Source: CAYSLC01 sp964431545 (lineage in GTDB: Bacteria > Desulfobacterota > Desulfobacteria > Desulfobacterales > JAABSP01). Taken from it: a stretch of 5,493 nt of DNA. Below the pieces are notes generated by a model that did no database searches, was not told where the DNA came from, and worked only from the letters and a program-made list of their open reading frames with translations. Both the position numbers and the translations under genes were made by a program. The DNA lies in assembly GCA_964431545.1 (NCBI GenBank), contig CAYSLC010000303.1, forward strand, positions 1 to 5,493, read 5' to 3'. This document shows positions 1 through 5,493 of this stretch, one piece after another (the first letter of the stretch is position 1; each line of letters opens with the position of its first letter).

Positions 1-2237
1 ATGTGGACCTGCTGGACGAGGTTCGTCCGGATGGGCTGCTCTCCCGGTTCGGGGGGGTCCTGCCGAAATCCTCGGAGCGGTCCGAAGCTCTGGAGGGGGG
101 GGCGTCGGCGGAGGCGAGGGAACCGGCCGGAGAGGGGACCGCCCTGGGCCGGTATTGCGAGAATTTCACCCAAAAAGCGGCCGAAGGCAAGATCGACCCC
201 GTCTTCGGCCGGGATCGGGAGATCCGGCAGATGATCGATATCCTGGCCCGGCGGCGGAAGAACAACCCCATTGTTGTGGGGGAGGCCGGCGTGGGCAAGC
301 CCGCCGTGGTGGAGGGGCTTGCCCTGCGGATCGTCGAAGGCGACATCCCGGAGATCCTCCGGGATGTCTCCCTGCTGGGGCTGGATATGGGGCTTTTGCA
401 GGCCGGCGCCGGCGTGAAGGGGGAGTTCGAAAACCGCCTGAAATCGGTGATCAACGAGATCAAATCCTCCCCCACGCCGATCATTCTCTTCATCGACGAA
501 GCCCATACCCTCATCGGCGCCGGTGCCGCCGCCGGGGGCGGGGATGCGGCCAACCTGTTGAAGCCGGCCCTGGCCCGGGGGGAATTGAGAACCATTGCGG
601 CGACCACCTGGTCCGAGTACAAGAAGTATTTCGAAAAGGACGCCGCCCTCGCCCGCCGGTTTCAACTGGTCAAGTTGGACGAGCCTTCGGAGGAGACGGC
701 GGTTCTCATCCTCAGGGGGTTGAAGGACAAATACGAGGAGGCCCACGGGGTGACCGTGCGGGACGACGCCATCGTGGCCGCCGCCGAGCTGTCGAACCGG
801 TATATCTCCGGCCGGCAGCTTCCGGACAAGGCGGTGGATCTTCTGGATACCAGCGCGGCCCGGGTGAAGATCCTCCTGACCGCCAAGCCGGACGTCATCG
901 AGGACAAGGAGCGCGCGTTGCAGAACCTGGAGCGGGAGAAGGCGGCCCTGGAGCGGGACGCGGCAAACGGGCGCCGGGTGGATGAGGTCCGGGTCGGCGA
1001 GATCGAGGCCGGGATCGAAGGTTTGACCGCCGAGATCTCCGGGCTGAGGGAGCGTTGGGAGCGGGAGCGGTCCCTGGCGGATCGACTGCTGGCGTTGAGA
1101 CAAGATCGGTGGAACCGGGAGGGCGCGGAGGTTGCCCCGGAGGACCGGTCCGAGGCTGGCGGCGGAATCGAGCAGGTCACCGAAGAGCTGGCGGCGGCCC
1201 AGGGGGCCTCCCCCCTTGTCCGGATCGAGGTGGATCCGGACATCGTCTCCCAGGTGGTCTCCGACTGGACCGGTATCCCCCTCGGCAAGGTCATGCGGGA
1301 CGATGCCCGGAACATCGTGGAGATGGAGACCCGTCTCATGGAGCGGATCAAGGGGCAGGATCCCGCCGTCCAGGCCATCACCGAAGGGATCAAGGCGGCC
1401 AAGGCCGGGCTCAAGGACCCGAACCAGCCCATGGGAATCTTCCTGCTGGCGGGGCCGAGCGGGGTCGGGAAGACCGAAACCGGGCTCGCGGTGGCCGATC
1501 TCCTCTTCGGCGGGGAGCGGTTCATGGTCTCCATCAACATGAGCGAGTTCCAGGAGAAACACACCGTCAGCCGGCTGATCGGTTCGCCCCCCGGCTATGT
1601 CGGCTTCGGCGAGGGCGGCGTGCTCACAGAAGCGGTCCGGCAGCGGCCCTACTCCGTCGTTCTCCTCGATGAAGTGGAAAAGGCGGATCTGGAGGTGATG
1701 AACCTGTTCTACCAGGTCTTCGACAAGGGGGTCCTGTCGGACGGAGAGGGGCGGATCATCGATTTCAAGAATACGGTGGTCTTTTTGACCAGCAATCTGG
1801 CCTCGGATGTGATCACGGAGATGTGCGCCGACGAGGAAAAGCCGACCCTGGATGTCCTGACCACCGCCATTCGGCCGGTGCTGAGCAGCCATTTCAAACC
1901 GGCTCTTCTGGCCAGGATGGTCATCGTTCCATACCTGACCCTCGACCAGAGCATCATGACGGAGATCGTCTCCCTCAAGCTGAACCGGCTGGTCCAGCGG
2001 CTGCTCACCACGCACAAGATGAGGATGACCTACTCCCCGGAGGTGGTGGACCGGATCGCGGCCCGGTGCGTCGAGGTGGAGACGGGTGCGAGGAACGTCG
2101 ACCACATCATCAACGGAACGATTCTCCCCAGGATGTCGAAGGAGATCCTCACCCGGATGAGCGAGGAGAATCTGCCTTCGGAGGTTGCCTTGACCCTGGG
2201 GGAGGAAGATGAGATCGAGATCGGGTTTTCGGATTGA
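1..2237 (+). CDS. clpV: ClpV/TssH-type AAA+ ATPase of type VI secretion, 5'-partial
   Basis: Hexameric double-AAA+ unfoldase; family members extract and recycle the contracted TssB/TssC sheath of T6SS in the cytoplasm. The frame is open to the left edge (first full codon at base 3), so the N-terminal sheath-binding domain, roughly 115 residues by comparison with family length, lies upstream; the GTG at 3 is not taken as the start. Counting from base 3 (744 residues): variable linker about 20-48; AAA1 with Walker A 93-100, pore loop around GAGVKGEFE (135-143), Walker B ILFIDE (161-166), ATT sensor 200-202, arginine fingers R218/R219; short charged coiled-coil middle domain about 295-405; AAA2 with intact Walker A GPSGVGKT (484-491), pore loop GYVGFGEGG (531-539), Walker B LLDE (554-557), sensor LTSN (595-598), sensor-2 GAR (695-697). 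Phrases such as ANLLKPALARGELRTIAATTW and FYQVFDKGVLSDGEGR are ClpV-like rather than ClpB-like. Odd: the first Walker A ends GKP, not GKT. The stop is TGA at 2235-2237. Confidence 0.93.
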   Translation, partial: VDLLDEVRPDGLLSRFGGVLPKSSERSEALEGGASAEAREPAGEGTALGRYCENFTQKAAEGKIDPVFGRDREIRQMIDILARRRKNNPIVVGEAGVGKPAVVEGLALRIVEGDIPEILRDVSLLGLDMGLLQAGAGVKGEFENRLKSVINEIKSSPTPIILFIDEAHTLIGAGAAAGGGDAANLLKPALARGELRTIAATTWSEYKKYFEKDAALARRFQLVKLDEPSEETAVLILRGLKDKYEEAHGVTVRDDAIVAAAELSNRYISGRQLPDKAVDLLDTSAARVKILLTAKPDVIEDKERALQNLEREKAALERDAANGRRVDEVRVGEIEAGIEGLTAEISGLRERWERERSLADRLLALRQDRWNREGAEVAPEDRSEAGGGIEQVTEELAAAQGASPLVRIEVDPDIVSQVVSDWTGIPLGKVMRDDARNIVEMETRLMERIKGQDPAVQAITEGIKAAKAGLKDPNQPMGIFLLAGPSGVGKTETGLAVADLLFGGERFMVSINMSEFQEKHTVSRLIGSPPGYVGFGEGGVLTEAVRQRPYSVVLLDEVEKADLEVMNLFYQVFDKGVLSDGEGRIIDFKNTVVFLTSNLASDVITEMCADEEKPTLDVLTTAIRPVLSSHFKPALLARMVIVPYLTLDQSIMTEIVSLKLNRLVQRLLTTHKMRMTYSPEVVDRIAARCVEVETGARNVDHIINGTILPRMSKEILTRMSEENLPSEVALTLGEEDEIEIGFSD

Positions 2238-2289
2238 CCCGCATCGAGGTTCATCCGGCCATCCGGTTGTGTATGACGGCCCGCCGCCG
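2238..2289. other. Convergent intergenic gap without clear terminator
   Basis: This 52-base spacer lies between the stop codons of the ClpV-like gene and the kinase gene, which converge on it. It contains a tandem octamer pair, CATCCGGC then CATCCGGT (2252-2267). The same bases give only a 4-bp CCGG/CCGG hairpin. No T-run follows on either strand, so a standard intrinsic terminator is not supported. Nothing else is visible. Confidence 0.5.
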
Positions 2290-4110
2290 CTACCGAACGG
2301 TCGACTCGGGGGCCCCGTTTGGGTCGAAATCGACCGCCGCCGACCGTTTTTCCAGCAGATCCAAGAGGTAGCGCAGCCAGATCGCGCTGTGGGGCGTGGC
2401 CGGGAGGACACCGGTTTCACCACTCGGAAAGCAGGTATGCATGAACCGGGAGAGATCCGACATGCCGTAGGTCAGCCCCTGGAGGTGCTTGATCCGCTCC
2501 AGGTCATCGAGCAGCTCCGCGGCGGTTTGGTACCGGCGGTCCTTGTCCTTCTCCAGCATCTTCATGACCACGCCGTTGATCTCGCCGGGAAGCGAGGGGA
2601 CCTGTTCCCGGATGGGCCTGACCGGCAGTGTGGGAATGTTGTTGACCGCCTCGATGACCGACTTGAAGCGGAAGAGCCGTTCTCCGGACAGAAGTTCGTA
2701 GAAGACGATCCCCAGCGCATAAAGGTCGGTTCGGGCGTCCACCTCGCCGTCGATGGTCACCTGTTCCGGGGTGAGGTAATCGATCTTCCCGGTGATGGCG
2801 CCGGTCTGGGTGACCACGGAATCGACGTTGGCCTTGACGATGCCGAAGTCGGTCAGCTTGACCTCCCCCTCGAAGGAGACGAGGATGTTCTGGGGGCTGA
2901 TGTCCCTGTGAATGATCCGCAGCCTCTCTCCGGTGGCGTCATCCGCCCTCTGGTGCGCATAGTGCAGCGCCCTGCAGACCTTCGAGATGATGAAGACCAC
3001 CTGATCGAGCTGAAGGCCCCGCTCGACCCTGGCCATGATCTGGGCCAGGTTCTTGCCGTGGACGTACTCCATTTCGATGATGCTGTCGTTTTTGGCGAAG
3101 GTGTGGGTGGCGGCGATGTTCGGATGTTGCAGCAGCGCGGCGATCCGGGCCTCCCGGCTGAACCTCCCGATGAATTCGGGGTTGCCCGCCAGATGGGGCA
3201 GGATCTTTTTCAGCGCCACCACCTTCCGGAACCCATCATCCCCCCGCCGTTCGGCCACGTAGACTTCGGCCATTCCGCCGGTGGCGATCTTGTCCCGGAT
3301 CAGGTACGGTCCGATATAGGTCTCAAGGGGGGGGACGTCCGCATCCGCCGCGGTTCGGACCTCCTCTTTCCAGATCCGCAGCACCGAGATCAGGATCGGG
3401 ATGAACGCTTTCGCTTCCTTTATGTGGCGTCTTTTTAGCGATAACAATACCCTGGTCCTTCGGGTGGCTGTGGAGAGGGTGTTGAGAAGGAGCAGAAAAA
3501 AGATCGGCACGAGGAAAACGGACAGGGCGCCGAAGGCGATCATCCGGGTGCGGAAGGCGGGGAGGGGATTCTCAATGCCGGTTTTTGACCAGAGGTCGAC
3601 TTGACCGGTCCGCTTGCGCCCCAGAAAGAGGATGTCCGAAGAGAGCCGCAGCAATACCTCATCCGGAAGAACCCAGACCTCCGCCGTGGGGCCGAAGCCG
3701 TCGATGGAGACCTCCGTGGTTCGGGAAGGTGGAGGGGCCGGAGAACGGAGGTGGGCGATGGGAACCATCCGGCCGTCTTCGAGGCCGAGGATTGCCAGAT
3801 GGTGAAGTTTGGGAACGCCTTGGGCCTCCTGCTCGATGATTTTGCGGATGTGGGATCTCTCCCCCAGCTCGATAAACGGGCCCAGCCGATGGGAGAGGGA
3901 TTCCGTAAGATCGACGGCCCTTCCATGACCCCCGCTTCCACCGCCCTTCAACGCCCGATGGACCTGCTCTTCGGCCTCCTGGTAAAAATGTTCGGACGCG
4001 AGACGGTATTGGAAATAGGCGGACGCTCCCAGACCGGTCCAGGTGATCAGGCTCAGGGCGAAGACCGCCGTCCGGACCTTTCCGTTGGCTAACCGGTCGT
4101 TTCGGAACAT
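2290..4110 (-). CDS. Transmembrane Ser/Thr protein kinase with extracytoplasmic sensor domain
   Basis: Eukaryotic-like (Hanks-type) protein kinase, predicted in the inner membrane, phosphorylating Ser/Thr on unknown targets. From ATG at 4110 it has 606 residues: short basic tail (1-13), TM1 about 14-33, extracytoplasmic domain about 34-189, TM2 about 190-211 (AFGALSVFLVPIFFLLLL), juxtamembrane linker, kinase domain about 266-542, and a 60-residue C-terminal tail. Kinase motifs: glycine loop ATGGMAEVY (276-284), VALKK with K301, alpha-C Glu320, catalytic loop HRDISPQN (401-408), DFG 421-423, activation segment rich in Thr, and TPEQ in place of APE (447-450). The catalytic set looks complete, so activity is likely; the subdomain VIb lysine is Ser, as often seen in deltaproteobacterial kinases. 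The start was chosen because AAAGG lies 7 bases upstream and the first helix follows directly; the frame stays open upstream (ATG 4194 and 4191, ATG 4158, TTG 4269). It follows a TPR gene on the same strand and converges on the ClpV-like gene, so a T6SS regulatory role is inferred. The stop is TAG. Confidence 0.9.
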   Translation of the reverse strand: MFRNDRLANGKVRTAVFALSLITWTGLGASAYFQYRLASEHFYQEAEEQVHRALKGGGSGGHGRAVDLTESLSHRLGPFIELGERSHIRKIIEQEAQGVPKLHHLAILGLEDGRMVPIAHLRSPAPPPSRTTEVSIDGFGPTAEVWVLPDEVLLRLSSDILFLGRKRTGQVDLWSKTGIENPLPAFRTRMIAFGALSVFLVPIFFLLLLNTLSTATRRTRVLLSLKRRHIKEAKAFIPILISVLRIWKEEVRTAADADVPPLETYIGPYLIRDKIATGGMAEVYVAERRGDDGFRKVVALKKILPHLAGNPEFIGRFSREARIAALLQHPNIAATHTFAKNDSIIEMEYVHGKNLAQIMARVERGLQLDQVVFIISKVCRALHYAHQRADDATGERLRIIHRDISPQNILVSFEGEVKLTDFGIVKANVDSVVTQTGAITGKIDYLTPEQVTIDGEVDARTDLYALGIVFYELLSGERLFRFKSVIEAVNNIPTLPVRPIREQVPSLPGEINGVVMKMLEKDKDRRYQTAAELLDDLERIKHLQGLTYGMSDLSRFMHTCFPSGETGVLPATPHSAIWLRYLLDLLEKRSAAVDFDPNGAPESTVR

Positions 4111-4117
4111 CTTCGAA

Positions 4118-4122
4118 CCTTT
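4118..4122 (-). promoter_or_regulatory. Ribosome binding site deciding the kinase start
   Basis: AAAGG on the minus strand, with 7 bases between it and the ATG at 4110-4108. It is the best Shine-Dalgarno match near any candidate start of the kinase. ATG 4158 and TTG 4269 have no evident site, and the ATG pair at 4194/4191 has only a weak AGGTG very close to it. Confidence 0.55.
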
Positions 4123-4257
4123 GGAAAAGAAACTGGTGGTAACCTGTTTCACCCACATGCCGGTGGAAGAAGCAAGATCGACGACGGACATCATGCACCT
4201 GCAACACGTTGACGGCCCGGAATCGGAGCGGAACCCGTGAACCCGGACGCCGGTAAG

Positions 4258-4274
4258 GCCGGTGGGCAACCGGC
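4258..4274 (-). repeat. Small inverted repeat just after the TPR stop codon
   Basis: GCCGGT (4258-4263) and ACCGGC (4269-4274) are perfect inverted arms around a 5-base loop. A further copy of GCCGGT lies at 4249-4254, which could pair alternatively with the 4269-4274 arm. There is no T-run, so this is not a standard terminator. It could be an RNA stability or processing element between the two genes. Confidence 0.4.
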
Positions 4275-4275
4275 A

Positions 4276-5493
4276 TCAGGGGGATGATCCCCCTTTCAGA
4301 TACGCCTCGAATTTTTCGATCAACCCCCGCACATCCTTAAAATCGGGATCGACGTTCCGCCAGGTTTCGATCGCCTCTGTTACGGAAGCCTCGGTGTTTT
4401 CGAGGATCAAGAGTTTACCTTTGTCATAGTGAAACTGGTTGAAGGCCATGCGGCACTCCCGTAAAGATTCTTCGCAGCCGGCGCAGTTCGGATTATAGGT
4501 CATGGACGCTTCGATGTTCCGAATGCCTTCCTCCCATTTCTTGGCTTTACAAAGGGAGGTTCCCACCTCCAAATGGCAGGAATGGAGGTAATCCCGTGCC
4601 ACGGGGTCGCTCCCGTTCAACAGGATAACGGCCTTGAACCGCTCGATGGCCTCGGCGTAATTTTTGTTGTTGAACGCCACCACCCCCTCTTGAAATGCGT
4701 CGTTTGCCCGGCGGCTGATCTCCATCTGTTTCCGACACGGCTCACAATCCGGATTCAGTTTCAAACCGCGGTCGAAGTGATCGACGGCCGCGGCGTAGTT
4801 CCCGCTGTCGAACATCCGTTCTCCCAGTCCCAGATGGGCTCGATTCAGGAGGTCGTCCAGTCTCGGATCCTCGGCGTTGAGGGTCTGAAGGGCGGTGAGC
4901 GCCTCCAATGCGGATTTGAAATCCCTTTTTTCGAGTCGGTCTATCCCTTTCCGGTACGCCGTGGCGGCCTGGGTGCTGTTTTCAACCCCTGTCTTGCAGC
5001 GTTCGCAGGCCGGGTCGTACTGGAGGGCCATTTTGAAGTTCTCCGCGGCCCTCCCGTACGCCCCCTTCAGATAATGGTCCTGGGCTCGGGACAACAGGAG
5101 TTGGTGCAGCCGCACGGCAGCCTCCCGATCCTCGGGATGGGCTTGAACCGTCTCCAGGAGCAGGGAGACGGCCTTGTCCACATCCCTCTGTTCACTGTCC
5201 ACGGCGATTCCGAACGCCTGCGCCTTATCCAGGAACGTGCGGCATTCCCCGCATTCGGGGCGGTAGCGCAGGGCTTGCCGGAAGCTCTCCTCGGCTGTTT
5301 CATACTTTCCGTCTTCGAAGAGTTTCTTCCCCACCGCCGAGTGGGACCGATGAAGGTAATCGGTGATTTTGTCGTTCTCCGGTGAAACGGCGTGGGCCTT
5401 CTGGAAGTGGACGATGGCCTGAAAGAATTCTCCGTTTTCGAAGGATTCGATTCCGGAAGCGACCAACCGGTCCAGTTCCGAGGGGCCTTTTTG
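4276..5493 (-). CDS. TPR-repeat protein with periodic Cys-x-x-Cys motifs, 5'-partial
   Basis: A helical tetratricopeptide-repeat scaffold, presumably for protein-protein contact; partner and cellular location are unknown because the N-terminus (and any signal peptide or lipobox) lies beyond the right edge. The frame is open to base 5493 (406 codons including stop), so the TTG at 5466 is probably not the true start. Numbered from that TTG, consecutive units of about 87 residues, each two TPRs, begin near A84, A170, A257 and A341, all starting Ala-Phe/Tyr apart from small shifts. The second TPR of each full unit shows the TPR pattern (for example SGNYAAAVDHFDRGLKLNP) and ends Pro-x-Cys-x-x-Cys: C72/C75, C154/C157, C241/C244, C328/C331. 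A final half unit without a Cys pair closes the protein. Extra cysteines are C297, C306 and C338. The kinase gene lies downstream on the same strand, suggesting co-transcription. No enzymatic domain is seen. Confidence 0.88.
   Translation of the reverse strand, partial: QKGPSELDRLVASGIESFENGEFFQAIVHFQKAHAVSPENDKITDYLHRSHSAVGKKLFEDGKYETAEESFRQALRYRPECGECRTFLDKAQAFGIAVDSEQRDVDKAVSLLLETVQAHPEDREAAVRLHQLLLSRAQDHYLKGAYGRAAENFKMALQYDPACERCKTGVENSTQAATAYRKGIDRLEKRDFKSALEALTALQTLNAEDPRLDDLLNRAHLGLGERMFDSGNYAAAVDHFDRGLKLNPDCEPCRKQMEISRRANDAFQEGVVAFNNKNYAEAIERFKAVILLNGSDPVARDYLHSCHLEVGTSLCKAKKWEEGIRNIEASMTYNPNCAGCEESLRECRMAFNQFHYDKGKLLILENTEASVTEAIETWRNVDPDFKDVRGLIEKFEAYLKGGSSP
4278..4294 (-). repeat. 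Perfect 8-bp inverted repeat over the end of the TPR coding region
   Basis: AGGGGGAT (4278-4285) and ATCCCCCT (4287-4294) are perfect inverted arms around one central base. In RNA this would form a G/C-rich stem with a short loop. It encodes the last residues of the TPR protein (GGSSP), and its outer base touches the TGA at 4278-4276. Together with the repeat at 4258-4274 it places two stem-loops on either side of the stop codon. There is no T-run. Confidence 0.45.
4474..5253 (-). repeat. Coding super-repeat: TPR pairs ending in PxCxxC
   Basis: The span holds four Cys-x-x-Cys codon groups at 5253-5242, 5007-4996, 4746-4735 and 4485-4474. Their residue spacings are 82, 87 and 87. The flanking protein sequence aligns between units (YRPECGEC, YDPACERC, LNPDCEPC, YNPNCAGC), which points to internal duplication of a two-TPR block. 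The DNA has diverged, so the repeat shows at protein level only. Confidence 0.8.

Larger units (their letters stand above)
4111..4275 (-). other. Leader/spacer between the TPR and kinase genes
   Basis: These 165 bases separate the TPR stop codon from the preferred kinase ATG. The kinase frame is open through the region, but its translation (starting PTGLTGVRVHGF) is low-complexity and does not resemble a kinase N-terminus or signal peptide. The end nearest the TPR stop holds an inverted repeat (4258-4274). I found no good sigma-70 or sigma-54 promoter on the minus strand. It is either an untranslated spacer in an operon or, if an ATG at 4194/4191 is used, partly an N-terminal extension of the kinase. 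Confidence 0.45.

Noticed and set aside
1..234. Alternative frame at the left edge suggesting a frameshift in the ClpV-like gene
   Set aside because: The base-3 frame runs unbroken into AAA1 and gives plausible ClpV linker sequence, while the base-1 frame is Arg/Gly/Pro-rich and ends at 234.
662..1564. 300-codon open frame on the minus strand opposite the ClpV-like gene
   Set aside because: The translation is dominated by Ser and Arg with no recognisable motif, and the opposite strand encodes conserved AAA+ domains throughout.
1..2237. ClpB disaggregase instead of ClpV
   Set aside because: Key phrases around Walker B1, the TTW sensor region and the FYQVFDKGVL segment are of the ClpV/TssH type, and the middle domain appears short. 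A ClpB identity is not fully excluded without a phylogeny.
2252..2267. CATCCGG tandem pair as a transposon scar or attachment site
   Set aside because: There are only two 8-base copies, with no inverted repeats, integrase or element nearby, so chance is sufficient in GC-rich DNA.
2209..3438. 409-codon open frame on the plus strand opposite the kinase gene
   Set aside because: It is antisense to a clear kinase domain. The translation is rich in Asp, Gly, Val and Pro without domain motifs, typical of a shadow frame in GC-rich coding DNA.
4573..5385. 270-codon open frame on the plus strand opposite the TPR gene
   Set aside because: It is a shadow of the TPR repeats with no independent domain or ribosome binding site that I could find.
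5464..5466. TTG as the start of the TPR protein
   Set aside because: The frame remains open to base 5493 and the residues upstream (KGPSELDRL) read as a continuation of the repeat protein, so the true start is more likely outside the window.

Overview
This is a GC-rich window with three protein-coding genes and no sign of RNA genes, insertion sequences or CRISPR. The left gene reads rightward and the other two read leftward as a probable transcription unit. Two genes are cut by the window edges. The gene types suggest a deltaproteobacterial-type organism (Desulfobacterota or Myxococcota in the broad sense), but this rests on protein style only. The style cues are a Ser/Thr kinase with an HRDISPQN catalytic loop and a GGMAEVY glycine loop, next to a TPR protein and a type VI secretion ATPase. 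No taxonomic marker is present.

Left (1-2237, +): most of a ClpV/TssH-type double AAA+ ATPase, the unfoldase that disassembles the contracted TssB/TssC sheath of type VI secretion systems (T6SS). The N-terminal sheath-binding domain lies outside the window. The first Walker A motif reads GEAGVGKP instead of GEAGVGKT, an unusual change at the magnesium-coordinating residue.

Middle (2238-2289): a 52-base convergent gap without a convincing terminator.

Right (2290-5493, -): a TPR protein (5' end outside the window), followed by a membrane-anchored Ser/Thr kinase. The kinase has two transmembrane helices around an extracytoplasmic domain of about 155 residues and a C-terminal cytoplasmic kinase domain. 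The TPR protein is built from an ~87-residue super-repeat, each full unit ending in Pro-x-Cys-x-x-Cys; four such Cys pairs are visible. Two small inverted repeats flank the TPR stop codon.

Working model (inference): the TPR protein and the transmembrane kinase form a signalling pair encoded beside, and possibly controlling, a T6SS. This would resemble known threonine-phosphorylation control of T6SS, but no FHA partner or phosphatase is visible here. The two most notable observations are the periodic Cys pairs of the TPR protein and the altered Walker A of the ClpV-like ATPase.
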